Of a stretch of 64,000 nt of DNA, positions 25,607 through 33,300 are shown piece by piece. The notes under the pieces are model-generated. The model did not search any database. It saw only the letters and a list, made by a program, of their open reading frames with translations, and had not been told where the DNA came from. The stretch covers positions 20,040 to 84,039 of the forward strand of contig NZ_JABFAJ010000022.1 of the NCBI RefSeq assembly GCF_013085345.1. Direction: 5' to 3'. Within the stretch, counting starts at the first letter, position 1; each line of letters begins with the position of its first letter. Position numbers and translations under genes: made by a program. Source of the DNA: Isoptericola sediminis. GTDB lineage: Bacteria > Actinomycetota > Actinomycetes > Actinomycetales > Cellulomonadaceae.

Positions 25607-26935
25607 GTGAGCACCCGTACCCCGCCCTGGTCGACCCCACGACCCGTCCGCCTCGGGCTGCGCGAGAACGCGCCCCAGTTCGTCCTGCTCGTCGCCGTCA
25701 ACGCCCTGGTCGGCGGGATGCTCGGCCAGGAGCGCACCGTGCTGCCGCTACTCGGAGAGCAGGAGTTCGGACTGCGCGCCTACACGGCGGGCCTGACCTT
25801 CATCGCGGTCTTCGGCCTCGCCAAGGCCGCCGTCAACTACGTCGCGGGGACCTGGGCCGACCGCTGGGGCCGCCGACCGGTGCTGATCGCGGGGTGGCTC
25901 GTCGCCCTGCCTGTCCCCCTGCTGCTCATCTGGGCCCCGACCTGGGGCTGGGTGATCGCCGCCAACGTCCTGCTGGGCGTCAGCCAGGGCCTGACGTGGT
26001 CCACCACCGTCGTGATGAAGATCGACCTCGTGGGACCCGCCCGCCGGGGGCTGGCCATGGGCTTCAACGAGGCGGCCGGGTACGCCGCCGTCGGCGTCAC
26101 CGCGCTGGCCACCGGCTACCTCGCCGAGGCCTACGGGCTGCGCCCGGCACCCTTCCTGCTCGGCATCGCGTTCGCGGCCGTCGGTCTCGGCCTGTCCACG
26201 CTCCTGGTGCGCGAGACCCGGGGGCACGCCCGGCTCGAGGCGACCCGGCACGTACCCCGATCCGACGGCCGCCACGACCACCTGCACGCGGACCTCACGG
26301 ACCGGCAGGTCTTCACCCAGACCAGCTTCCGCGAGCGCGCGCTGTCCTCGGCCAGCCAGGCCGGTCTGGTCAACAACCTCAACGACGGCCTCGCCTGGGG
26401 CCTGTTCCCGATCCTCTTCGCGGGCGCCGGCCTGTCCGTCGGACGGATCGGCGTGCTCGCCGCGCTCTACCCGGCCGTCTGGGGCGTCGGGCAGCTGGTC
26501 ACCGGCGCCCTCTCCGACCGGTGGGGACGCAAACGTCTCATCGTGGCGGGCATGGTGCTCCAGGCGCTCGCCCTCGGACTCGTCGCCCTCGCCGACGACT
26601 TCTCGGCCTGGGCCGTGGCCGCCGTCCTGCTCGGCGCCGGCACGGCCATGGTCTACCCCACCCTGCTGGCCGCCGTCGGCGACGTCGCCCACCCGGCCTG
26701 GCGCGCCCGCGCCGTCGGCGTCTACCGGCTCTGGCGTGACGGCGGCTTCGTCGCCGGGGCGCTGCTGGCCGGCGCCGTGGCCGACCTCCTCGGCGTCCGG
26801 GCCGCCGTCTGGACGGTCGCCGCGCTGACCGCGGCGTCCGGCCTCGTCGTCGCGGTACGGATGTACGAGACCCTTCAGCGCACCGGGGCGCCGGACCCGG
26901 CGCCCCCGGGTACCCCGGAGGAGCACCATGGGTGA
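25607..26935 (+). CDS. MFS transporter linked to an ArsR-rhodanese regulator
   Basis: This is a 442-residue transporter with about 12 helices. The MFS motif A appears twice, as WADRWGRRP between helices 2 and 3 and SDRWGRKRL in the second half, which indicates an internally duplicated 6+6 fold. A cytoplasmic His-rich loop (GRHDHLHADL) lies in the middle. The GTG at 25607 is 7 bases after GAAGG; a TTG 6 bp upstream is too close to it. Its stop overlaps the regulator gene by 8 bp. Given the partner, it may export a thiol-reactive or metal-related compound, but that is inference. Confidence 0.88.
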   Translation: MSTRTPPWSTPRPVRLGLRENAPQFVLLVAVNALVGGMLGQERTVLPLLGEQEFGLRAYTAGLTFIAVFGLAKAAVNYVAGTWADRWGRRPVLIAGWLVALPVPLLLIWAPTWGWVIAANVLLGVSQGLTWSTTVVMKIDLVGPARRGLAMGFNEAAGYAAVGVTALATGYLAEAYGLRPAPFLLGIAFAAVGLGLSTLLVRETRGHARLEATRHVPRSDGRHDHLHADLTDRQVFTQTSFRERALSSASQAGLVNNLNDGLAWGLFPILFAGAGLSVGRIGVLAALYPAVWGVGQLVTGALSDRWGRKRLIVAGMVLQALALGLVALADDFSAWAVAAVLLGAGTAMVYPTLLAAVGDVAHPAWRARAVGVYRLWRDGGFVAGALLAGAVADLLGVRAAVWTVAALTAASGLVVAVRMYETLQRTGAPDPAPPGTPEEHHG

Positions 26936-27584
26936 GCGCCGGGCCAAGGACGCCCTCTTCGCGGAGTTCGCCGCCGTCGGCAAGGTCCTGGGCAGCCCGC
27001 GACGACTGGAGCTGCTCGACCTCCTGGCGCAGGGGCCCCGCAGCGTCGAGGAGCTCGCCGCCACCGCCGAGCTCGGCACGAGCACCTGCTCGGCGCACCT
27101 GCAGCAATTGCGCGAGACCGGGCTGGTCACCACCCGCCGCGTCGGCAAGCGGATCTACTACGCGCTGGCCGGTGACGACGTCGCCGCGCTGTGGGCGACC
27201 CTGCGCCAGGTGGCCCAGCACCGCCGGCCGCACACCGACGTCGCGCGCCGCGCCTACCTGGGACCGGAGGACACCGAGGCCGTCGGCACCGCCGAGCTGC
27301 GGCGTCGCCTCGAGGAGACGGACACGGTGCTGCTCGACGTCCGCCCCCGGGCGGAGTTCGACGCGGCGCACCTGCCGGGCGCCCGCAACATCCCGGTCGA
27401 GGAGCTGGCCGGGCGGCTCGCCGAGCTGCCCCGGGACGCGGAGATCGTCGCCTGCTGCCGCGGCCGCTACTGCGTCCTGGCCCACGACGCCGCCCGGCTG
27501 CTCGTGGAGCAGGGGTTCGAGGCCCGCCGGGCCGTCGACGGGGCGCTCGAGTGGCGGCTGGCCGGACTCCTGGTGGGGACGTAG
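26928..27584 (+). CDS. ArsR-family regulator fused to a rhodanese domain
   Basis: This 218-residue protein has an N-terminal winged helix (about 10-95) with a Cys (C54) in the recognition region STCSAHLQQL, and a C-terminal rhodanese domain (about 115-215) with the active-site loop CRGRYC (C177 to C182). Such fusions are known in actinomycetes; the rhodanese Cys can carry persulfide or bind thiophilic species, so the protein probably senses sulfane sulfur or metal/metalloid stress. It overlaps the MFS gene by 8 bp with GGAGGAG before the ATG. The palindrome at 25562 is its likely operator. Confidence 0.88.
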   Translation: MGERRAKDALFAEFAAVGKVLGSPRRLELLDLLAQGPRSVEELAATAELGTSTCSAHLQQLRETGLVTTRRVGKRIYYALAGDDVAALWATLRQVAQHRRPHTDVARRAYLGPEDTEAVGTAELRRRLEETDTVLLDVRPRAEFDAAHLPGARNIPVEELAGRLAELPRDAEIVACCRGRYCVLAHDAARLLVEQGFEARRAVDGALEWRLAGLLVGT

Positions 27585-27587
27585 CCT
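27582..27587 (+). promoter_or_regulatory. Leaderless -10 box of the halohydrin-dehalogenase-like gene
   Basis: TAGCCT lies six bases upstream of the ATG at 27594 and no Shine-Dalgarno is present. This is the spacing of leaderless transcripts in actinomycetes. The box includes the stop codon of the ArsR-rhodanese gene. Confidence 0.5.
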
Positions 27588-27593
27588 CCGACG

Positions 27594-28274
27594 ATGGCAT
27601 CGCACGCACCCCGCCGCGTCCTGATCACCGACGCCGAGGAGTTCCTCGGGCCGGCCGCCGTCGAGCGGTTCACCGCCGAGGGCGAGGACGTCACCGCGCT
27701 GAGCGATCCCCTGCGTTCGCGCGCCGACCTCGAGGCGGTCGTCGCCGCGGAGGGTCCCTTCGACGTCGTGGTCGCGAACCTCGAGGCCCCGATCACCGTC
27801 GCGCCCGTGACCGCGTACGACGACGCGGTCGTCGACGAGCTGCACGCCCGCCTCGTGCGGCCGCTGTACTGGATCTTCGCGACCTGCCTGCCCCCGATGC
27901 TCGAGGCCGGGCGCGGCTGGGTCGTCGTGCCGACGTCGGCCACCGCCCTGCGCACCGCGTCGAACCCGATCGCGGGGTACGAGGCCGCGCGGGCCGCCCA
28001 GGCCGCTCTCGTGCGGAGCGTGGCGTGGGAGGTGTCCGGTCGCGGTGTGCGGGTCAACGGCATCGCTCCGAACTTCATCGAGAACCCCTCCTACTTCCCG
28101 CCCGAGACGGTGGCCGACCCGGAGTTCCAGGAGGCCGTGCGCCGCGAGGTGCCCGCGCAGCGCCTCGGCGGTGCCGACGAGGCGGCCGCGGCGCTGTGGT
28201 GGCTGGCCTCGCCGGAGTCGTCGTACGTCATGGGATCGGTGATCGCCACCGACGGCGGGTGGAGCCTCGGCTGA
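27594..28274 (+). CDS. Halohydrin-dehalogenase-like SDR protein
   Basis: This is a short-chain dehydrogenase-fold protein of 226 residues that lacks the usual Gly-rich NAD(P)-binding motif. At the N-terminus it has T12-x4-F17-x-G19, and its catalytic residues are S115, Y129 and R133: YEAAR instead of YxxxK. These are the features that define halohydrin dehalogenases (Thr-x4-Phe/Tyr-x-Gly and Ser-Tyr-Arg), which form epoxides from vicinal halohydrins. The stretch APNFIENPSYF is also reminiscent of HheC. One caveat is that the Ser-Tyr gap is 13 residues, not the usual 12. It could also be a degenerate SDR of unknown role. It lies 9 bp after the ArsR-rhodanese gene and has its own leaderless promoter. 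Confidence 0.7.
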   Translation: MASHAPRRVLITDAEEFLGPAAVERFTAEGEDVTALSDPLRSRADLEAVVAAEGPFDVVVANLEAPITVAPVTAYDDAVVDELHARLVRPLYWIFATCLPPMLEAGRGWVVVPTSATALRTASNPIAGYEAARAAQAALVRSVAWEVSGRGVRVNGIAPNFIENPSYFPPETVADPEFQEAVRREVPAQRLGGADEAAAALWWLASPESSYVMGSVIATDGGWSLG

Positions 28275-28288
28275 CCCCCGCGCGGGGG
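28275..28288. terminator. GC palindrome after the SDR gene
   Basis: CCCCCGCGCGGGGG, a perfect 14-bp palindrome, starts on the base after the stop codon at 28274 and precedes the next promoter. Confidence 0.45.
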
Positions 28289-28323
28289 CGCCCACGCCAC
28301 GGGCGGGTGCCGACGCCGGTGCC

Positions 28324-28329
28324 TATCCT
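28324..28329 (+). promoter_or_regulatory. Leaderless -10 box of the beta-lactamase-like gene
   Basis: TATCCT ends six bases before the ATG at 28336, with no Shine-Dalgarno; transcription would start at the start codon. Confidence 0.5.
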
Positions 28330-28335
28330 GACCAC

Positions 28336-29772
28336 ATGTCGGCAGCCACGGCGATCGACCTCGACGCGGAGGTCGAGGCGATCCGGCACCGCCGGGCGGC
28401 GGTCGGGATCGCCCTCGGCCTGGTCGAGGACGGCGTCACGACGCAGCTCGCGACGAGCGGCCTCGCCGACCTGGCCACCGACTCCCCGGTCTCGGCGGAC
28501 ACCGCCTTCCGCGTCGCGTCAATCACCAAGACCTTCACGGGCGTCGCCGTCATGCAGCTCGTGGAACGGGGCCTCGTCGACCTCGACGCCCCGGCGAACG
28601 ACTACCTGCGCAGCTTCCGCCTCGAACCGCCGACGCCGGACTCCCCGCCCCTGACGGTGCGGCAGCTGCTGACCCACACCGCCGGGCTCCCCGAGTCGCT
28701 GTCGCTGCGTCACGCCGTCCGCCCCGACTTCGGGGAGAGCACACCGGCCGACGTCCCCGCGCCGTCACTGGGCGACTACTACGGCGGTGTCCTGCACGGC
28801 GTGGCCGAGCCCGGGACGCGGTTCTGCTACACCAATCACGGTCCCGCCACCCTCGGTCAGATCGTCGAGGACGTCACCGACGCCCCGCTGGCCGACCACC
28901 TCGCGGAGCACGTCTTCGCGCCGTGGGGCATGACCAGCACGGACCTGGACCAGTCCCGGCCCGGGGACCCGCGGCGGGCCACCGGCTACCGCCTGACGGC
29001 GCGCGGGCCACGCCCGGTGCCCGTGACGAACATGGCCACCATCGGCGCGGCGGCCGCCTGGTCGACGCCGGTCGACATGCTGCGGTACGCCGAGGCACTG
29101 GTCGGCGGCGGGGCGAACGCGCACGGCCGCGCGCTGGCACACGCGACCGTCGCGGACATGGTCGCTCCGCACTACCAGCCGGACCCACGGATCCCCGGGA
29201 TGGGCCTCGCGTTCTTCCGCGGGCGCCTGGGCGAGCACTCGACCGCCGAGCACCAGGGGATCATCCCCGGTTTCGACTCCGTCCTGGTCCTCGCCCCCGA
29301 CGCGAGGACCGCCGTCTTCCTCGTGGTGACCGGGGCACGGCTGGGCATGTTCTGGGTCCCCGACGAGGCCGGCACGCTCCTGCGGAAGGTTCTGGGCGTG
29401 CCACCCGCCGCGGTGCGGACCCATGTCGCCCAGCGCCCCGAGGTCTGGGACCAGGTCTGCGGCACGTACACGCTCCCGGGCGCGCTCGGCGACCTGCGGC
29501 TGCGCTCCGTCGTCGGGGCCGGGATCCAGGTGCTCGTCCGCCGGGGCCGGCTCGTGCTGCGGTGCCTGCACCCGGTTCCGTTCCTCTACCGCGGGGTCGA
29601 GCTGACGCCCGACGACCCGGCGGACCCCTTCACGTTCCGCCTCGACCTGTCCCCCGCCGGGCTCTCCCCCATCCGGGTGGTGTTCGGCCCCGATCCCGGG
29701 TCGGGCCGGATGGCGATGCACCTGGAGGTCATGCCGTTGACGGCGTACCGGCGGGGACGCGACCAGCGATGA
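28336..29772 (+). CDS. Serine beta-lactamase-like hydrolase (class C / PBP4* type)
   Basis: This protein of 478 residues has the serine hydrolase motif SITK near residue 60 (SxxK) and YTN near residue 160 (YxN), as in class C beta-lactamases, DD-peptidases and esterases EstB. No signal peptide is seen, so it is probably cytoplasmic, unlike secreted beta-lactamases. After the catalytic domain (about 1-350) comes a C-terminal beta-rich domain of about 110 residues. The last codon overlaps the acyltransferase gene as ATGA. It is likely an esterase or peptidase rather than an antibiotic-resistance enzyme. Confidence 0.85.
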   Translation: MSAATAIDLDAEVEAIRHRRAAVGIALGLVEDGVTTQLATSGLADLATDSPVSADTAFRVASITKTFTGVAVMQLVERGLVDLDAPANDYLRSFRLEPPTPDSPPLTVRQLLTHTAGLPESLSLRHAVRPDFGESTPADVPAPSLGDYYGGVLHGVAEPGTRFCYTNHGPATLGQIVEDVTDAPLADHLAEHVFAPWGMTSTDLDQSRPGDPRRATGYRLTARGPRPVPVTNMATIGAAAAWSTPVDMLRYAEALVGGGANAHGRALAHATVADMVAPHYQPDPRIPGMGLAFFRGRLGEHSTAEHQGIIPGFDSVLVLAPDARTAVFLVVTGARLGMFWVPDEAGTLLRKVLGVPPAAVRTHVAQRPEVWDQVCGTYTLPGALGDLRLRSVVGAGIQVLVRRGRLVLRCLHPVPFLYRGVELTPDDPADPFTFRLDLSPAGLSPIRVVFGPDPGSGRMAMHLEVMPLTAYRRGRDQR

Positions 29773-30569
29773 GGTCGCACGACAACCCCGAGCAGCGCGG
29801 ATACAGCATCCAGCGGTTCCCGCCCGTGCGCCGGGCATACGTCGACGTGCTGCAGGCAGGGCACCGGCAGCACACCATCCACGGGCTCGTGGAGGTCGAC
29901 GTCGACCGCGCCCTGGACATCATCCACCGGTCCCCGGACGTCTCGGTCACGGGCTGGATCATCGCCTGCGTGGCCACTGCCGTCGGCGAGGACCCGGGGC
30001 TCCAGGCCCACCGGTGGGGTTCACGGCGACTGGTGCTCTTCGACGACGTCGACGTCAACGTCCAGCTCGACCAGACGCTGGACGACGGCACCCGGGTGGT
30101 CCAGTCCCGCATCATCCGTGCGGCGCAGAGCAGGACGGCGCAGGGGGTCACGCGGGAGATCCGTGCCGCCCGGCACGGCGGCGAGGTGGACCGACGCCGC
30201 CTCCGCGGGACGCTGCTCTTCGCCCGGCTCCCCCGCGTGCTGCGCACGCCGCTGTGGCGCGCGGTCTTCCGCCGCCCCTCCTGGTCCAAGAAGCTCGGCG
30301 GGACGATCGCGGTCAGCTCCGTCGGCATGTTCGGCCGCAGCCTCGGGTGGGGCATCCCCATCGCCCCCGCACCGCTCATGGTCACCGTCGGCGGGATCGG
30401 ACCGCGGCCCGTCCTGACCGACGGTGAGCTCGTGAACCGACGTCACGTCAGCCTCACCGTCAGCCTCGACCACGACGTCGTCGACGGAGCCCCGGCCGCG
30501 CAGTTCGTCGACCGCCTCACGCACCTGCTCGACGAGGCCCACGGACTGGTCGACCCGGACGGCTCGTGA
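29769..30569 (+). CDS. Stand-alone 2-oxoacid dehydrogenase E2-type acyltransferase domain
   Basis: This 266-residue protein consists of only the catalytic domain of dihydrolipoamide acyltransferases; lipoyl and E1/E3-binding domains are absent. The active-site motif DHDVVDGAPAAQF, with the conserved His and Asp of HxxxDG, is intact near residue 235. A basic insertion (RLPRVLRTPLWRAVFRRPSW) sits in the middle. It overlaps the preceding hydrolase gene by 4 bp. Stand-alone E2 domains occur in actinomycetes and have no firmly assigned role, so the acyl donor and acceptor are unknown. Confidence 0.85.
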   Translation: MRSHDNPEQRGYSIQRFPPVRRAYVDVLQAGHRQHTIHGLVEVDVDRALDIIHRSPDVSVTGWIIACVATAVGEDPGLQAHRWGSRRLVLFDDVDVNVQLDQTLDDGTRVVQSRIIRAAQSRTAQGVTREIRAARHGGEVDRRRLRGTLLFARLPRVLRTPLWRAVFRRPSWSKKLGGTIAVSSVGMFGRSLGWGIPIAPAPLMVTVGGIGPRPVLTDGELVNRRHVSLTVSLDHDVVDGAPAAQFVDRLTHLLDEAHGLVDPDGS

Positions 30570-30596
30570 ACACCCCGGTCGCCACCGGCGATCTGG

Positions 30597-30803
30597 CTAC
30601 TCCGACTCGTACTTGAACGACAGCTGGAGCCTGGTCCGGTAGACCAGCTCCCCGCCATCACCCATGACGACGTCCTGCTGGGTCACCTCAGCCACTCTGA
30701 TGTCGCGCAGCGATCCCTTCGCGGTCTTGATGGCCACTGCCGCAGCTTCCTCCCAGGAGGAGGAGCTCGTCCCGATCACGTCGATCACCCGGTACACGCT
30801 CAT
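30597..30803 (-). CDS. Dodecin flavin-binding protein
   Basis: This small protein of 68 residues with ATG at 30803 matches the dodecin family: it begins MSVYRVIDVIGTSSSSWEEA and ends in a beta strand with LSFKYE. Dodecins form 12-mers that store or buffer flavins or CoA. The gene converges on the acyltransferase gene (27 bp apart) and sits downstream of the HigBA module without overlapping it. Confidence 0.92.
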   Translation of the reverse strand: MSVYRVIDVIGTSSSSWEEAAAVAIKTAKGSLRDIRVAEVTQQDVVMGDGGELVYRTRLQLSFKYESE

Positions 30804-30975
30804 GACAACCTCTCACCATTAAGAGTTGGATCCGTCAATGATTGCTGTTCCCTCGGACCTTTCCATGATGTCAGGTACCGCCCTGCACGCTGTGCGTGGG
30901 GAAGCTGTCGCCGCACACGTTGAAGCGGAACTCCACCACGTGCCCACGCGTACGGCCATCATCGTTGACACCACG

Positions 30976-31497
30976 TCACCGCACACTGAGGCGGGCGACG
31001 ACAACATCAGCAACCTCGTCGGTGGTCCGCTCCAGGGTGTCGACGTCCACCACGGCATCGGACCACGCAGCGTAACTGGCACGGCGATGCTGCACGTCGG
31101 CCCACGTCGGTTCGCCGACATGTGCGAAGCCGCGATCTCTGTGGGTGACCCGCCGCTCGTGCTCCAGCGCATCACTGATCACCAGATGCACGAAGTCGAT
31201 ACGCGACTCATTGGACGACGCCGCGGCACGCCAGGTCTGCCGCGCCTCCTCGCTGTCGTTGACCGCATCGACGATGACCTTTCGACCGAGTCGCAGGTTC
31301 AGGTCCGCCATCGTGCCGACCGCCTCGTACGCAGCGACGCCGACGTGCCGACCTCGCGGCAGACCACAGGCGAGGATCGACTCCTCGACCGCATCGATGG
31401 ACAGGTGGACCGACCCCGTACGCGCCGCGACGATCTCGGCAACGCTCGTCTTCCCGACGCCGGGAAGACCGGAGATCACGATGAGATGCCCGGTCAC
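30976..31497 (-). CDS. P-loop kinase-like protein in the HigBA operon
   Basis: This is a 173-residue nucleotide-binding protein with Walker A GLPGVGKTS at residues 10-18 and HLSIDAVEESIL about 20 residues later, as in small-molecule kinases and zeta-toxin-like AAA proteins. The C-terminal half contains TWADVQHRRASY and a conserved ending with DVDT. The GTG at 31497 overlaps the HigA stop as GTGA. Base composition is lower in GC than the neighbours. The substrate is not known. Because it is translationally coupled to HigA it might modify the toxin or act as a third component, which is inference. Confidence 0.75.
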   Translation of the reverse strand: MTGHLIVISGLPGVGKTSVAEIVAARTGSVHLSIDAVEESILACGLPRGRHVGVAAYEAVGTMADLNLRLGRKVIVDAVNDSEEARQTWRAAASSNESRIDFVHLVISDALEHERRVTHRDRGFAHVGEPTWADVQHRRASYAAWSDAVVDVDTLERTTDEVADVVVARLSVR

Positions 31498-31796
31498 GCG
31501 ATCTTCAGCGGGGTGATCGAAGAGATCTGCTCCCCCGCGATGTCCTCTGCGCGGTCGAGCTCATAGTGACTCTGCAGGTTGATCCAGAACTCCGCCGACG
31601 TGCCGAAGTACTTCGCGAGGCGCAGCGCGGTGTCCGCTGTGATCCCCCGCTTGCCGTGCACGATCTCGTTGATCCGCCGCGGCGGAACCCCGATCGACAC
31701 CGCGAGCTTGTTCTGCGTGATGCCGAAGCCCTCGATGAAGTCCTCCATGAGGACCTCGCCCGGGTGGATCGGTTCGATCTTGTCAGTGGTAGTCAA
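31494..31796 (-). CDS. higA: HigA-family antitoxin (XRE-type)
   Basis: This 100-residue protein has the HigA fingerprint: HPGEVLMEDFIEGFGITQNKLA at its start with an XRE helix-turn-helix (IGVPPRRINEIVHGKRG) and TSAEFWINLQ. It likely neutralises HigB and represses the operon. The TTG at 31796 is supported by GGAGGAGG nine bases upstream; it overlaps the end of the toxin gene by 14 bp. Toxin-before-antitoxin order is typical of higBA. Confidence 0.92.
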   Translation of the reverse strand: MTTTDKIEPIHPGEVLMEDFIEGFGITQNKLAVSIGVPPRRINEIVHGKRGITADTALRLAKYFGTSAEFWINLQSHYELDRAEDIAGEQISSITPLKIA

Positions 31797-32064
31797 CGAT
31801 CTGCACCTCCTCCGGTCCGGCGTCGGTCCACACGAAGCAGATCCGCCACTGGTCGTTGATCCTGATGCTGTGCTGACCAGCTCGGTCGCCCTTCAGTGCC
31901 TCGAGCCGGTTGCCGAGTGGAACCCTGAGGTCCTCGAGCACCTCTGCGGATCCCACCTGACGAAGCTTGCGCAGCGCGACGCGATGGATCCTCGGATCGA
32001 TAGATGGCACGCGCTCACGACGCCACAACCGTTCGGTCTCCTTGTCGCCGAACGATCTGATCAC
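31783..32064 (-). CDS. higB: HigB-family mRNA-interferase toxin
   Basis: This 93-residue RelE/HigB-fold protein has the family pattern LEALKGDRAGQHSIRINDQ followed by WRICFVW near the C-terminus. Such toxins cut mRNA on the ribosome. The GTG at 32064 stands six bases after a TACACT box at 32071-32076 (minus strand), without Shine-Dalgarno, so the mRNA is probably leaderless. It is followed by higA with 14 bp overlap and by the kinase-like gene. Confidence 0.9.
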   Translation of the reverse strand: MIRSFGDKETERLWRRERVPSIDPRIHRVALRKLRQVGSAEVLEDLRVPLGNRLEALKGDRAGQHSIRINDQWRICFVWTDAGPEEVQIVDYH

Positions 32065-32070
32065 GACACC

Positions 32071-32076
32071 AGTGTA
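32071..32076 (-). promoter_or_regulatory. Leaderless -10 box of the HigBA operon
   Basis: TACACT on the minus strand ends six bases before the GTG of higB. Close to it, HigA autoregulation would be expected, though no clear palindrome was seen. Confidence 0.5.
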
Positions 32077-32097
32077 TGACGCAGTCCGTCAATAACG

Positions 32098-33183
32098 CTA
32101 GACGTTAAACCGGAACTCCACGACGTCGCCGTCGCGCATGACGTAGTCCTTGCCCTCGACGCGCGCCTTGCCGGCCGCCTTCACGGCGGCGACGGAGCCG
32201 GCCTCGACGAGGTCCTCGAAGGAGATGACCTCGGCCTTGATGAAGCCGCGCTCGAAGTCGGTGTGGATGACACCGGCCGCCTGCGGCGCGGTCCAGCCCT
32301 TGCGGATCGTCCACGCGCGGGCCTCCTTGGGCCCGGCGGTGAGGTACGTCTGCAGACCCAGCGTGTCGAAGCCGACGTGGGCGAGCTGGTCCAGGCCGGA
32401 CTCCTCCTGGCCGGTCTCGGCGAGCATCTCGGCGGCCTCGTCCGGCTCGAGCTCGACGAGCTCGGCCTCGAACTTGGCGTCCAGGAAGATCGCCTCCGCC
32501 GGCGCGACGAGCTCGCGCATCTTCGCCTGCATGGCCTCGTCGGCCAGCCCGGCGTCGTCGGTGTTGAAGACGTAGATGAACGGCTTGGCCGTCATGAGCT
32601 GCAGCGGGGCCACCTCGGCGAGGTCGAGGCCGGCGGCGGCCGCGCCCTGGAAGAGGGTGGTGCCCTCCTCGAGGATCTCCTGGGCCTTCTTCGCCGCGGC
32701 GTAGAGGACGGGGTCGCCCTTCTTGATCTTGACCTCCTTCTCCATGCGCGGCAGCGCCTTCTCGAGCGTCTGGAGGTCGGCCAGGATGAGCTCGGTGGAG
32801 ATGGTCTCGATGTCGCCGGAGGCGTCGGTGGACCCCTCGACGCGGATGACGTCACCGTCGTCGAACGCGCGGGTCACCTGGCAGATCGCGTCGGCCTCGC
32901 GGATGTTGGCCAGGAACTGGTTGCCCAGGCCCTCGCCCTCGGAGGCGCCCTTGACGATGCCGGCGATGTCGACGAACGACACCGTCGCCGGCAGCACGCG
33001 GTCCGAGGAGAAGATCTCGGCGAGCTTGCCCAGCCGCTCGTCCGGCAGCGGGACCACCCCGACGTTGGGCTCGATCGTCGCGAACGGGTAGTTCGCCGCG
33101 AGCGCGGAGTTCCGGGTCAGTGCGTTGAAGAGCGTGGACTTGCCGACGTTGGGCAGGCCGACGATGCCGATAGTGAGTGCCAC
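32098..33183 (-). CDS. ychF: Redox-sensitive/ribosome-associated ATPase YchF
   Basis: This 361-residue Obg-like ATPase begins with GTG at 33183. G1 is GLPNVGKS, G3 is DIAG, and the NKxD motif is replaced by NTDD, as expected of the YchF/OLA1 group that prefers ATP. A C-terminal TGS domain ends in DGDVVEFRFNV. The length is normal for the family. The minus-strand TAGGAT eight bases upstream of the start suggests leaderless transcription. It shares no operon with its neighbours. Confidence 0.95.
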   Translation of the reverse strand: MALTIGIVGLPNVGKSTLFNALTRNSALAANYPFATIEPNVGVVPLPDERLGKLAEIFSSDRVLPATVSFVDIAGIVKGASEGEGLGNQFLANIREADAICQVTRAFDDGDVIRVEGSTDASGDIETISTELILADLQTLEKALPRMEKEVKIKKGDPVLYAAAKKAQEILEEGTTLFQGAAAAGLDLAEVAPLQLMTAKPFIYVFNTDDAGLADEAMQAKMRELVAPAEAIFLDAKFEAELVELEPDEAAEMLAETGQEESGLDQLAHVGFDTLGLQTYLTAGPKEARAWTIRKGWTAPQAAGVIHTDFERGFIKAEVISFEDLVEAGSVAAVKAAGKARVEGKDYVMRDGDVVEFRFNV

Positions 33184-33191
33184 GTCGGCCC

Positions 33192-33197
33192 ATCCTA
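33192..33197 (-). promoter_or_regulatory. Leaderless -10 box of ychF
   Basis: TAGGAT on the minus strand lies eight bases upstream of the GTG start of ychF, with no Shine-Dalgarno between them. Confidence 0.4.
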
Positions 33198-33218
33198 CGC
33201 GCCACGCGGACCCCGACC

Positions 33219-33284
33219 CCTGTGAGATCGACCCCTCGGGGCCGGGATCGACGGCGTGTCGATCCCGGTCCGGACAGGTCGATC
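33219..33284. repeat. Nested inverted repeats rich in GATCGAC/GTCGATC
   Basis: An 11-bp perfect hairpin (33242-33252 with 33258-33268) lies inside an outer 8-bp pair GATCGACC/GGTCGATC (33226-33233 and 33277-33284). It lies between the ends of ychF's promoter region and the acetyltransferase gene and may be that gene's terminator. Confidence 0.5.
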
Positions 33285-33300
33285 CCCGGGGAGGACGGCG

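Noticed and set aside
30826..31566. A plus-strand open frame across the kinase-like gene
   Set aside because: It is antisense to a Walker A protein and the HigA gene, has no recognised motif, and the minus-strand genes are coupled by overlaps.
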